A stretch of DNA of 64,000 nt from NCBI GenBank assembly GCA_964372215.1, contig CAYJQC010000016.1, positions 1 through 64,000 of the forward strand, written 5' to 3'. This document shows, piece by piece, positions 53,867-62,158 of the stretch (its first letter is position 1; each line of letters opens with the position of its first letter). The translations under genes and the position numbers were made by a program. Under the pieces are notes generated by a model that saw nothing but the letters and a program-made list of their open reading frames with translations, was not told where the DNA came from and did not search any database. The DNA comes from DAIMFL01 sp964372215 (GTDB taxonomy: Bacteria; Pseudomonadota; Alphaproteobacteria; Dongiales; Dongiaceae).

Positions 53867-54310
53867 CTACAGCAGTCGCGCGAGGCTTTCGCGCGCCGCG
53901 CCGAAGCGCATGACACAGTCCTCGTAGGATTCGCGCGCGGCGGTATAGAGCTCGACCAGCGAGGTGTCGATGCCGTGCTTCAGCATCTCGGCATGGGCGC
54001 GCTCGCAGGCCACCAGCCGGCGGTCGGCGGCGAGCCGCGCCTCCATGTAGACGAGCGCCGCCGCGCGCTGCTCGGGAGACAGCGCGTCGAAGCCGGGCAC
54101 GGCGCCATCGGCGGCCGCGAAGTCGCCCCGCAGCTTCTCCCACATCGCCGGCCAGTCCTCGAACCAGTCGCCGGCCTCGGGATAGCGATAGCCGAAACGC
54201 GCCAGCACCTCGCGGCCGCGGTCGAACAGTTGGTTGGGAAAGCGCGACGGCCCGCGGCCGGGGCCGCGCGCCGACGACGAGTCGCGGCCGGCGGCCATGA
54301 TCGCGCTCAC
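53867..54310 (-). CDS. Uncharacterised protein coupled to a PaaA-like di-iron protein
   Basis: A 147-residue mostly helical protein that I do not recognise. It has an N-terminal Gly/Arg/Ser-rich stretch, a Trp-rich segment (PEAGDWFEDWPAMWEKL) and a long helix region YMEARLAADRRLVACERAHA that contains one ExxH pair, like half of a ferritin-type site. The start is GTG at 54310, overlapping the stop of the upstream di-iron gene (GTGA), so the two are translated together. It may be a structural subunit of that oxygenase. It is not similar to PaaB or PaaD as far as can be seen. Confidence 0.7.
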   Translation of the reverse strand: MSAIMAAGRDSSSARGPGRGPSRFPNQLFDRGREVLARFGYRYPEAGDWFEDWPAMWEKLRGDFAAADGAVPGFDALSPEQRAAALVYMEARLAADRRLVACERAHAEMLKHGIDTSLVELYTAARESYEDCVMRFGAARESLARLL

Positions 54311-55113
54311 GCGGACGCGGCGTCGGCGGCCTCGTAGCCCATGCGCATCTCGTAGTCGGGCTCGATGCCATCAGGCAGCTCGAGGCCAAGCTCCTTCAGC
54401 CGCGGCTCGAGCAGGTCGAGATACTCCTGCTGCAGCTCCTCGGGCTTGCGGACCTTGATGCCGTATTCGTAGTAGATGTCGAACATCTCCGATTTCTTGT
54501 CGCCGTCCGACGGCCGGCCGTAGAAGCCGAGGCCGACGCGCATGAACTTGGCCACGCGGCCCTGGATGATCTCGCGGGCCTTCTCGCCGTCGAACTCGAT
54601 GTTGCGCTTGGTGGCCCAGACCCCGAAGGCGAGATGGCCGTGCTCCTCCTTGTGGATGCGCACGTTGACGCGCGCCCAAGGCAGATAGGAGCACTCGCGA
54701 TACTGTCCGAGGAACGCGACCGCCGCCGGCGTCACCACCGTCGAGAACAGCCCGACATCGTACCAGTCGTCGAACCAGGTCGACCAGTTCTCCCGGCGGA
54801 ATCCGTTGATCACCTTGACCTTCTTCGGATCGGGACTGTCGGGGTTCGACACCAGCTCCTGCAGCCTGGCGTCGACGTCGACGCCGAGATCGGCCATCAG
54901 GCTCCAGACGTAGTAGGCGTGGCCCATCTCCTCCATCACCTTCTTGGACAGGCGATAGGCCTCCTCGGGACGGGTCGCGAAGCGCATGTTCTCGGCCACG
55001 CGCTGGCCGCCGGCATATTCGGAATCGGCCTGGAAGGCCATCAGGTTCAGGAGCGCCTTCTTGTAGTCGTCCGGCAGCTCGTCGCCCTTGTCGTAGGTCT
55101 TCCAGCGCGCCAT
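54307..55113 (-). CDS. PaaA-like ferritin-fold di-iron protein
   Basis: A 268-residue PF05138-type protein with a complete-looking di-iron set: Glu32 (AFQADSEYAGGQ), Glu62-His65 (KKVMEEMGHAYYVW), an acidic region Asp116/Glu140 (STWFDDWYDVG; LGQYRECSYLPW), and Glu157-His160 (IHKEEHGHLAFG). It is shorter than classical PaaA (about 310). The ATG at 55113 has GGAGGG seven bases ahead. It has its own promoter, divergent from paaX, and is coupled to an unknown 147-residue gene. An aromatic-CoA oxygenase role is likely; the substrate is not certain. Confidence 0.82.
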   Translation of the reverse strand: MARWKTYDKGDELPDDYKKALLNLMAFQADSEYAGGQRVAENMRFATRPEEAYRLSKKVMEEMGHAYYVWSLMADLGVDVDARLQELVSNPDSPDPKKVKVINGFRRENWSTWFDDWYDVGLFSTVVTPAAVAFLGQYRECSYLPWARVNVRIHKEEHGHLAFGVWATKRNIEFDGEKAREIIQGRVAKFMRVGLGFYGRPSDGDKKSEMFDIYYEYGIKVRKPEELQQEYLDLLEPRLKELGLELPDGIEPDYEMRMGYEAADAASA

Positions 55114-55182
55114 GGCCGGTCCCTCCGTTGCCGTTCGGTCGCGGTACGCGTCCCGCGGATCACGTGACACAGTTTCTAGCAA

Positions 55183-55210
55183 TTGAAAAATGTTAGTGTA
55201 TCATGATCAT
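55183..55210 (+). promoter_or_regulatory. Putative paaX promoter
   Basis: TTGAAA (55183-55188) and GATCAT (55205-55210) are 16 bases apart, overlapping the divergent promoter. It lies about 140 bases ahead of the chosen paaX start. A PaaX site here would give autoregulation. Confidence 0.4.
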
Positions 55211-55218
55211 CGCGTCAA
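55190..55218 (-). promoter_or_regulatory. Promoter of the PaaA-like gene with TGTATCA in the spacer
   Basis: On the minus strand TTGACG (55218-55213) and TAACAT (55195-55190) are separated by 17 bases. The TGTATCA element (55197-55203) and an ATGATCAT palindrome (55203-55210) fill the spacer, an ideal place for repression. Confidence 0.6.
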
Positions 55219-55350
55219 ACCGTTCGGACCATGCCCGCCCGCAGACCAGCGTGGGGCTTGCGCTGGTTCGTCATGTGGCAGAAGGCGACCGGACCAGAGG
55301 CGGGCCGTATTATGCTGGACAAGGAACCGGGCGGGGCGCGGCGGGAGCGC

Positions 55351-56310
55351 ATGTCGAGAAGCCAACACGCCGAGAGCCTGGTCGAACAGCTCGCGCTGCG
55401 CCTGACGCTGCGCGGCAAGTCGCTGATCATCACCGTGTTCGGCGACGCCATCATGCCCCATGGCGGCAGCGCTTGGCTCGGCAGCCTGATCCGGCTGGTG
55501 CGGCCGCTCGGGCTGTCGGAGCGCATGGTGCGCACCGCGGTGTTCCGGCTCGCCAAGGACGACTGGCTGGAGGCGCTGCCGATCGGCCGGCGCAGCTATT
55601 ACAGCATGACCGAATCCGGCCGCCATCGCTTCGAGGCCGCGCATCGGCGGATCTATCAGGCGCGCCGCACCGCGTGGGACGGCGTCTGGCACCTGGTGGT
55701 GGTGCCGGCGGACCTGCCGGCGCTGCGCCGCGACGAGCTGAAGCGCGAACTCGGCTGGCTCGGCTTCGGCCAGGTGGCGCCGAGCGTCCTGGCCCATCCC
55801 GCGCCCGACGCCGAGGCGCTGCGCCAGACCCTGATCGACCTCCGGCTCGGCGACAAGGTGATCGTGATGAACGCCAGCGCCGATCCGGCGAGCCCGTCGG
55901 CGCCGCTCCGCAAGCTGACCGCGCAGTGCTGGGACCTCGAGCGGCTCGAGGCCGACTATGCCGGGTTCCTCGACACCTTCCGGCCGGTCTGGCGCGCGCT
56001 CGAGGGCGCCGGCGCGCTCGATCCCGAGCTGTGCTTCGCGGTGCGGGTGATGCTGATCCACGACTATCGCCGGGTGCTGCTGCGCGATCCCTTGCTGCCC
56101 GACGAGCTGATGCCGGCGGCCTGGCCGGGGCTCGCCGCCCGGGCGCTGTGCCGCAATCTCTATCGCCTGACCCTGGAGCCGGCGGAGCGCCACATCATGG
56201 CGGTGCTGGAAACCCCGGAAGGCCCGGCGCCGGAGGCGGCGCCGTTCTTCTTCGGCCGTTTCGCCGGCGCCGCCGGCGAGCCGGCGGTCGAGGAGCGCGC
56301 CCAGGCGTGA
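55351..56310 (+). CDS. paaX: PaaX-family repressor of phenylacetate degradation
   Basis: A 319-residue GntR-like regulator with the PaaX architecture: winged helix (SLIITVFGDAIMPHGGSAWL; LSERMVRTAVFRLAKDDWLE; RRSYYSMTESGRHRF), a central Cas2-like domain (WDGVWHLVVVPADLPALRRD) and the C-terminal domain. It is expected to respond to phenylacetyl-CoA. The ATG at 55351 is chosen because it aligns with the E. coli PaaX N-terminus and length (316); in-frame starts at 55312 and 55231 exist. Its stop overlaps the next GTG. Confidence 0.92.
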   Translation: MSRSQHAESLVEQLALRLTLRGKSLIITVFGDAIMPHGGSAWLGSLIRLVRPLGLSERMVRTAVFRLAKDDWLEALPIGRRSYYSMTESGRHRFEAAHRRIYQARRTAWDGVWHLVVVPADLPALRRDELKRELGWLGFGQVAPSVLAHPAPDAEALRQTLIDLRLGDKVIVMNASADPASPSAPLRKLTAQCWDLERLEADYAGFLDTFRPVWRALEGAGALDPELCFAVRVMLIHDYRRVLLRDPLLPDELMPAAWPGLAARALCRNLYRLTLEPAERHIMAVLETPEGPAPEAAPFFFGRFAGAAGEPAVEERAQA

Positions 56311-57644
56311 GCGGCGCCGCGACAGCATCGGTCGCCATCGTCGGCAGTGGCCCGGCCGGGCTTTATGCCGCCGAGGGCGTGCTGAAGCGGCTGCCCGGCG
56401 CGCGCGTCGACGTCATCGACCGGCTGCCGACGCCCTATGGCCTGGTGCGCTTCGGCGTCGCCCCCGACCACCAGGGCACCAAGGCGATCCAGCGCCAGTT
56501 CGACCGGCTGCTGCGGCGCCCGGGCCTGCGCTTCCGCGGCAACGTGACGGTCGGCCGCGACCTCGGCCTCGACGAGCTGCGCGGCCTGTACGATGCGGTG
56601 GTGCTGGCGACCGGCGCGCCCTGCGACCGCCGGCTCGGCATCCCCGGCGAGGACCTGGCGGGAGTCTACGGCTCCGCCGCCTTCGTCGGCTGGTTCAACG
56701 GCCACCCGGATTTCCGCGACCTGGCGCCGCTTCTCGACGGCGCCGGGGTCGCCGTCATCGGCAACGGCAACGTGGCGATCGACGTGGCGCGGGTGCTGGC
56801 CAAGGCGCCGGCGGAGATGGCGGCCTCCGATCTCTGTGCCCATGCGGCACAGGCGATCGCGCGGGCGCCGCTCACCGACATCTGGCTGATCGGCCGGCGC
56901 GGTCCCGCCGAGGCGAGCTGGACCTCGGCCGAACTCGCGGAACTCGGGCGGCTCGAACGCGCGGCGCCGCTGGTCGATCCGGGCGACATTCCCGATGCGG
57001 TCGACGATCCCGATACCAAGACCGCGCGACTGCGCGAGAAGAACCTGGAGATCCTGCGCGGTTTCGCCGCCACACCGGTTCCCGGCAAGCCGATCCGGCT
57101 GCATTTCCTGTTCCATGCGGCGCCGGTCGCGGTGCTGGGGCAGGGCGCCGCCGCGGCCCTGCGGCTCGAGCGCACCCGGGTTGCGGATGGTCGCAGCATC
57201 GGCACCGGCGAGAGTTTCGAGATTCCCGCGACGACCGTCGTCTCCGCCATCGGCTATCGCTGCGACCCGCTCGACGGCGCGGCTCTCGACCCGGCGCGCG
57301 GCATCGTCGTCAACGACGAGGGATCGGTGGCGCCGGGATTGTGGGCCGTCGGCTGGGCCAAGCGCGGACCCTCGGGCACGATCCCGACCAACCGCGCCGA
57401 TTCCTTCGCCGTCGCCGATCGGCTCGCGGCCGGGCTGGCGGCGCCGACCGGCGCCAGGGCCGGACCTGACGGGCTCGACGCCCTGCTGGCGGCGCGCGGT
57501 GTCGCGGTGGTCGATGTCGCGGGCTGGCACCGCATCGAGGCGGCGGAGGCGGCGCGGGCGCGGCCCGACGCCCCGCGCGAGAAGCTCGCGACCCTGCCGG
57601 AGCTGCTCGCCGCCGCGCGCGGCGGCGCGGCAGTTCAGGGATAG
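56307..57644 (+). CDS. Ferredoxin/flavodoxin-NADP+ reductase, adrenodoxin reductase type
   Basis: A 445-residue FAD/NADP enzyme of the FprA/adrenodoxin reductase family: VAIVGSGPAGLYAAEGVLKR, DVIDRLPTPYGLVRFGVAPD, VIGNGNVAIDVARVLAK, LIGRRGPAEASWTSAELAEL and the C-terminal GWAKRGPSGTIPTNRADSF. It starts with GTG inside the paaX stop (GTGA), so it is co-expressed with the regulator. It may feed electrons from NADPH to the flavodoxin or to a ferredoxin serving the di-iron proteins; canonical phenylacetate clusters use PaaE instead. Confidence 0.9.
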   Translation: MSGAATASVAIVGSGPAGLYAAEGVLKRLPGARVDVIDRLPTPYGLVRFGVAPDHQGTKAIQRQFDRLLRRPGLRFRGNVTVGRDLGLDELRGLYDAVVLATGAPCDRRLGIPGEDLAGVYGSAAFVGWFNGHPDFRDLAPLLDGAGVAVIGNGNVAIDVARVLAKAPAEMAASDLCAHAAQAIARAPLTDIWLIGRRGPAEASWTSAELAELGRLERAAPLVDPGDIPDAVDDPDTKTARLREKNLEILRGFAATPVPGKPIRLHFLFHAAPVAVLGQGAAAALRLERTRVADGRSIGTGESFEIPATTVVSAIGYRCDPLDGAALDPARGIVVNDEGSVAPGLWAVGWAKRGPSGTIPTNRADSFAVADRLAAGLAAPTGARAGPDGLDALLAARGVAVVDVAGWHRIEAAEAARARPDAPREKLATLPELLAAARGGAAVQG

Positions 57645-58294
57645 GGCTGCTTCTGGATGTTGAAGGCGATCGAGATGCGCGGCGCGTCGCCCAGATAGGG
57701 GTACACGATGTGCGGCAGGTAGCTCGGGAAGAACAGCATCAGCCCGCTCTCCGGCTGGATCGTGATCTCGCGCTTGAGCTGGCCCGAGAAGAAGCTCATC
57801 GGCGAGGCCTGGTTCGGATTCATGAAGCCGAGCGCGCCGGAAGTCGGGTTGTCGCCCGGCGGCGGATCGCCGGCATCGACGTAATAGACCGCCGACCAGG
57901 TCGATCCCGGGTGGAAATGCATCCTGTTCATCTGGCCGCGGCGGTTGACGTTGGCCCAGAAGGTCAGGTTCCACTCCAGCTTCGGCTTGGGCTCGGTCTC
58001 GGCCAGCACTTCGCCGGACGCGTGCAGCAGCATGGCGTGGACCCGGCGGATCAGAGCCTGCGCCGGCGGGCCGCCCCAGTGCTGCATGTCCTCCTTGGAC
58101 TGCCAGCCGCCGACATTGCTGATGCGCCGCCCGGTGTCCTTGCGCTCCTGCTCGAAGATCAGCCGCTTCAGGTCGGCGTCGAGCCCGTCGCTGTCGGGCC
58201 AGCGGAAACGCATGATCGGGGTGGTGAAGAGATGTTCGAGCCGCGCCGTCCGGAGCGCGGCCATCAGGGCGTCGGGGGTCATCGGTTCGGCCAT
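57635..58294 (-). CDS. TIGR02466-type putative 2OG-Fe(II) oxygenase
   Basis: A 219-residue protein of the double-stranded beta-helix oxygenase group: FTTPIMRFRWPDSDGLDADL, SNVGGWQSKEDMQHWGG, RMHFHPGSTWSAVYYVDAGD (HxD-type site start), MLFFPSYLPHIVYPYLGDAP (distal His) and RISIAFN (2OG-binding Arg). The substrate is unknown. The ATG at 58294 is used. It converges with, and overlaps by ten bases, the reductase gene. Confidence 0.8.
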   Translation of the reverse strand: MAEPMTPDALMAALRTARLEHLFTTPIMRFRWPDSDGLDADLKRLIFEQERKDTGRRISNVGGWQSKEDMQHWGGPPAQALIRRVHAMLLHASGEVLAETEPKPKLEWNLTFWANVNRRGQMNRMHFHPGSTWSAVYYVDAGDPPPGDNPTSGALGFMNPNQASPMSFFSGQLKREITIQPESGLMLFFPSYLPHIVYPYLGDAPRISIAFNIQKQPYP

Positions 58295-58352
58295 GGTGGC
58301 GGCACCCTGCCGGGTCGCATCGGGCTTGGCAAGCACGCGGTATCGGATGGCG

Positions 58353-59699
58353 TCAGACCGGCAGCCGCAGCTTCGCGCGCAGGCCGCCGAGCGGCGACTC
58401 GTCGAGGATCAGCTCGCCGCCATGGCCGCGCACCACGTCGCGCGCGATGGTGAGCCCGAGGCCGATGCCGCCGGTCTCCGGATTGCGCGACGGGTCGAGG
58501 CGGAAGAACGGCCGGAACACCTCCTCGCGCATGTCCGCCGGGATGCCCGGCCCGTCGTCGTCGACGATGATCTCGACGGCGCCGTCATGATGGCCGGCGG
58601 TGATCGCCACGCGCTTGGCATAGCGCTGGGCGTTGGCGACCAGATTGGCGAGACAGCGGCGGAAGGCATCGGGCCGCAGCGACACCACCATGGCGGGCTC
58701 GGCGACGAGCTCGACCGGCGCATCGCTCTCGCGGCGGGCGTTCGCCACCACGTCCTCGATCAGCGCGCTCAAATCGGTCTCCTCGGGCTGTTCGGTGCCT
58801 TCGCCGCGCGCGAAGGCGAGGTAGCCGTTCAGCATGCGCTCCATCTCGGCGATGTCGGCCTTGAGCTCATCGGCGTCGGCGCTGTCGCCGAGCAGCGCGA
58901 GCTGCAGCCGCATGCGGGTCAGCGGCGTCCGCAGGTCGTGCGACACGCCGGCCAGCATCTCGGTGCGCTGGGCGATCTGCCGCTTGATGCGGTTGCGCAT
59001 GACGACGAAGGCGCCGGCCGCCTGCTTCACCTCGGTCGCGCCTTCGGGGCGGAAGTCGGGCACGTCGCGGCCCTTGCCGAAGGCCTCGGCGGCATCCGCC
59101 AGCCGGCCGATCGGGCGCACCTGCTTGCGCATGAACACGGTGGCGACGGCGAACAGGATCAGCGAAGTGCCGACCATCCAGAGGATGAAGACATAGGTGG
59201 TGGAGCTGAACAGCCGGCGGCGCGGCAGCTCGACATGCAGCACGCCGTTGTCGAGCTGGACCTCGACCTCGACCTGCTTCTCCAGCGAGCGGGTGTCGAT
59301 CAGGAACGGCCGGCCGACGAAATCGGCGAGTGCCGCCGCCAGCTTCTCGTCAACCAGGCTCTGGCGGGTCAGGATCGGGCTTTCGGGCAGCGTGGCACTC
59401 GGCTTGAACTGCAGGGTGAGCTGCAGCTTGCGCTCGGCGATCTCGAACACCCGGGCGTAGCTTGCCGGGTCGGCATCCTCGCCCATCATCTCGACCACCG
59501 CGGCGATGTCGCCGGCCACGCCCTGCGCCAAGCGCCGCGTCACGGTGTCCCAGTGGCTGTCGTAGAACACCCAGGTCGAGACCACCTGGAGCAGGATCAG
59601 CGGGGTCACGATGATCATCAGCGACCGCCCGAACAGCGAACGCGGCAGCACCCGGTTGATCTGGTTGCGCAGCCGGCGCGGCAGGTTGGAAAGCTCCAT
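58353..59699 (-). CDS. EnvZ-like sensor histidine kinase
   Basis: A 448-residue kinase. Two membrane helices (about 26-46 and 170-190) bracket a periplasmic domain of about 120 residues; then HAMP (RPIGRLADAAEAFGKGRD), the H box AGVSHDLRTPLTRMRLQLAL, N box LANLVANAQRYA and G boxes DDDGPGIP and GGIGLGLTIARDVVRGHGG. It is the partner of the response regulator seven bases upstream. It is an EnvZ relative; the signal is unknown. Confidence 0.92.
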   Translation of the reverse strand: MELSNLPRRLRNQINRVLPRSLFGRSLMIIVTPLILLQVVSTWVFYDSHWDTVTRRLAQGVAGDIAAVVEMMGEDADPASYARVFEIAERKLQLTLQFKPSATLPESPILTRQSLVDEKLAAALADFVGRPFLIDTRSLEKQVEVEVQLDNGVLHVELPRRRLFSSTTYVFILWMVGTSLILFAVATVFMRKQVRPIGRLADAAEAFGKGRDVPDFRPEGATEVKQAAGAFVVMRNRIKRQIAQRTEMLAGVSHDLRTPLTRMRLQLALLGDSADADELKADIAEMERMLNGYLAFARGEGTEQPEETDLSALIEDVVANARRESDAPVELVAEPAMVVSLRPDAFRRCLANLVANAQRYAKRVAITAGHHDGAVEIIVDDDGPGIPADMREEVFRPFFRLDPSRNPETGGIGLGLTIARDVVRGHGGELILDESPLGGLRAKLRLPV

Positions 59700-59705
59700 C
59701 GCCGC

Positions 59706-60392
59706 TCAGTCCGGCCGCAGCATGTAGCCGCGGCCGCGCACGGTCTGGAGATAGCGCGGGAAACGCGGGTCGGCCTCGATCTTGCGCCGCAGGCGCGTCA
59801 CCTGCACGTCGACCGTGCGGCTGTTGATGTCGCTGCCGGTCTGCCGGCTCAATTCCTCGCGGCTCATGGCGCTGCCCGGGCTCCTGGCCAGGGCGACCAG
59901 CAGCGCCGCCTCGGCCTCGGTCAGGCGGACTTCGGCGCGGCCGCGGCTCAGGACGCGGCGCTCGACGTCGAAGCTCAGCGGCCCGAGCCGGAGCTCGCGC
60001 GGCGCGGCGGATGACGGTTCCGGCGCGACGCGCCGCAGGATGGTGCGGATACGTAGGACCAGCTCGCGCGGCTCGAACGGCTTGGCCAGGTAGTCGTCGG
60101 CGCCGCGCTCGAGCCCGGCGATGCGGTCCGCCGCTTCGCCCATGGCGGTCAGCATCAGGATCGGCACGTTGCTCGCCAGCCGCAGCGACGCCGCGAGGTC
60201 GAGACCGCTCTCGCCGGGCATCATGATGTCGAGGATCAGGAGATCGAAGGCCAGGCTGGCGAGCTTCGCCCGCGCCTCCGCCGCGCTGGCCGCGACCGTC
60301 ACCCGGAAGCCCTGCTCGGTCAGGTACTTGCGCAAGAGCTCGCGGAGCCGCGTGTCATCGTCGACCACCAGGATATGCGGCAGCTCGGTCAT
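59706..60392 (-). CDS. ompR: OmpR-family response regulator
   Basis: A 228-residue regulator: receiver domain with acidic pair VVDDDTRLRELLRKYLTEQG, phospho-Asp in LLILDIMMPGESGLDLAASL, and Lys in DYLAKPFEPREL; then the winged-helix output domain (SRQTGSDINSRTVDVQVTRL; LQTVRGRGYMLRPD). It is first in a two-gene operon with the kinase. Confidence 0.94.
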   Translation of the reverse strand: MTELPHILVVDDDTRLRELLRKYLTEQGFRVTVAASAAEARAKLASLAFDLLILDIMMPGESGLDLAASLRLASNVPILMLTAMGEAADRIAGLERGADDYLAKPFEPRELVLRIRTILRRVAPEPSSAAPRELRLGPLSFDVERRVLSRGRAEVRLTEAEAALLVALARSPGSAMSREELSRQTGSDINSRTVDVQVTRLRRKIEADPRFPRYLQTVRGRGYMLRPD

Positions 60393-60456
60393 GGCCGGAC
60401 TATAGCGGCGGCGGGCGCGGGGTGCCTAGCGGGCGAGATAAGCGGCGGCGCGTGCT

Positions 60457-60542
60457 CAGACCTCATCCTTCGACAGGCTCAGGATGAGGTCTGGGGGAAG
60501 CGCAAAGAAATGCCTCGTCCTGAGCCTGTCGAAGGGCGAGGC
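60457..60542. repeat. Two hairpin repeats sharing the TGAGCCTGTCGAA core
   Basis: Copy 1: 12-base arms CAGACCTCATCC / GGATGAGGTCTG (60457-60468, 60482-60493) around TTCGACAGGCTCA. Copy 2: GCCTCG / CGAGGC arms (60512-60542) around TGAGCCTGTCGAA in the opposite orientation. The loops are conserved while the stems differ but still pair. Confidence 0.78.
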
Positions 60543-60564
60543 CCTTGGGTCGGCTCCGAGACCA

Positions 60565-61062
60565 TCACCCCTTCTTCATCCCGCCGCGGCCGAACTTCTG
60601 CCGGTCGGTCTCGTTGATCAGGCCGAGCAGGACCTTGCGGAAGCCGTCGACCGCCTCGGCCCCGGCGGCGCGATAGGCGCGGGCGACCAGCGCGCGCTGG
60701 TCCTCGGACAGCCGGCGCTCCAGCTCGGCGCCCTTGGGCGTCAGTTCGAGCAGGCGCTGGCGGCGGTCGCGGGTGCCGGGCCGCTGGATGACATAGCCCT
60801 GCTGGACCAGCTGGGACAGTACCCGGCTCAGGCTCTGCTTGGTGATCTTCAGGATGTCGAGCAGCTCGGACACGGTCATGCCGGGCTGCCGGCCGACGAA
60901 ATGGATTACCCGGTGATGGGCCCGGCCGAAGCCGATCCGGGCCAGGATGGCGTCGGGCTCGGCGGTGAAATCGCGATAGGCGTAGAACAGCAGCTCGATA
61001 CCCTGGCGCAGCTCGTCCTCGCGCAGGAACAGCGGATTGGCAAAGCTCTTGGAGTCCGTCAT
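60565..61062 (-). CDS. MarR-family transcriptional regulator
   Basis: A 165-residue winged-helix regulator: IGFGRAHHRVIHFVGRQPGM, recognition region LLDILKITKQSLSRVLSQLV, and the wing RRQRLLELTPKGAELERRL. It is divergent from the branched-chain aminotransferase gene by 179 bases, a common pairing in Alphaproteobacteria, and a palindrome overlaps the intervening promoter. The ligand is unknown. Confidence 0.9.
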   Translation of the reverse strand: MTDSKSFANPLFLREDELRQGIELLFYAYRDFTAEPDAILARIGFGRAHHRVIHFVGRQPGMTVSELLDILKITKQSLSRVLSQLVQQGYVIQRPGTRDRRQRLLELTPKGAELERRLSEDQRALVARAYRAAGAEAVDGFRKVLLGLINETDRQKFGRGGMKKG

Positions 61063-61148
61063 GGCGGCGGGCGGTCCGGGCGAAGTCTCAGGGGGTCTCG
61101 GGCATGGCGGCGGCCGGCGGGCATTGCGCGCAGGGAAACTAAGTCAGC

Positions 61149-61181
61149 TATGTTGACATATAATTCCGATAGGGCTAAGGT
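61149..61181 (+). promoter_or_regulatory. Aminotransferase promoter with MarR-type palindrome
   Basis: TTGACA (61153-61158) and TAAGGT (61176-61181) are 17 bases apart. The palindrome TATGT-TG-ACATA (61149-61160) covers the -35, so a bound regulator would block transcription. The start codon is about 60 bases downstream. Confidence 0.55.
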
Positions 61182-61241
61182 TCCTATGGTCTTTCCGCCA
61201 TAATAGCCGCACACGGCGCTGCAACAAGCTGGACGGTTCCC

Positions 61242-62147
61242 ATGAGCGTGCTCCCCTTCGACGACCGCGACGGCGTGATCTGGTTCGACGGCAAGCTGGT
61301 GCCCTGGCGCGACGCCAAGGTCCATGTGCTGACCCACGGGCTGCACTACGCGAGCTGCGTGTTCGAGGGCGAGCGGGCCTATGGCGGCCAGGTCTTCAAA
61401 CTGACCGAGCACAGCCAGCGGCTGGTCAATTCCGCCGACATCCTGGGCTTCAAGTTGCCCTACAGCGCCGCCGAGCTCGACGCCGCCACCCGCGAGGTGA
61501 TCGCCGCCAACAACCTGGTCGACTGCTATGTCCGGCCGGTGGCCTGGCGCGGCAGCGAGATGATGGGCGTCTCGGCCCAGAAGAACACCATCCACGTGGC
61601 GATCGCGACCTGGGAGTGGCCGGCCTATTTTTCGCCCGAGCTGCGCGAAAAGGGCATCCGCATGGCGATCTCCAAGTGGCGCCGCCCGGCGCCCGACACC
61701 GCGCCGACCGCCAGCAAGGCGGCCGGGCTGTACATGATCTGCACCCTGTCGAAGCACGCGGCGGAGCAGGACGGCTATGCCGACGCCATGATGTTCGACT
61801 ATCGCGGCCGGCTCGCCGAGGCGACCGGCGCCAACGTGTTCCTGGGGATGAAGGGCGAGCTGCACACGCCGATCCCCGATTGCTTCCTCAACGGCATCAC
61901 GCGCCAGACCGTGATCGAGCTGGCGCGGCGCCGCGACATCAAGGTGATCGAGCGCGCGGTGATGCCGGACGAGCTCGCCAAGGCCGAGGAGGTGTTCATC
62001 TGCGGCACCGCCGCCGAGGTCACACCGGTCGGCGAGATCGGCCCGCACAAGTACGAGGTCGGCCCGATCACCCGGCAGATGATGGCAGACTACAGCGCCG
62101 AGGTGCGCCGCCCGCCCAACGCCAAGTCGAAGACCGCGGTGGCCTGA
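61242..62147 (+). CDS. ilvE: Branched-chain amino acid aminotransferase
   Basis: A 301-residue class IV aminotransferase. The PLP Lys is Lys159 in PTASKAAGLYMICTL; LTHGLHYASCVFEGERAYGG and RGRLAEATGANVFLGMKGEL are family motifs, with RPVAWRGSEMMGV for substrate binding. It interconverts Leu, Ile or Val with their keto acids. D-amino acid or aminodeoxychorismate lyase relatives are less likely given the length and motifs. Confidence 0.92.
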   Translation: MSVLPFDDRDGVIWFDGKLVPWRDAKVHVLTHGLHYASCVFEGERAYGGQVFKLTEHSQRLVNSADILGFKLPYSAAELDAATREVIAANNLVDCYVRPVAWRGSEMMGVSAQKNTIHVAIATWEWPAYFSPELREKGIRMAISKWRRPAPDTAPTASKAAGLYMICTLSKHAAEQDGYADAMMFDYRGRLAEATGANVFLGMKGELHTPIPDCFLNGITRQTVIELARRRDIKVIERAVMPDELAKAEEVFICGTAAEVTPVGEIGPHKYEVGPITRQMMADYSAEVRRPPNAKSKTAVA

Positions 62148-62158
62148 TTCGCGTACGC

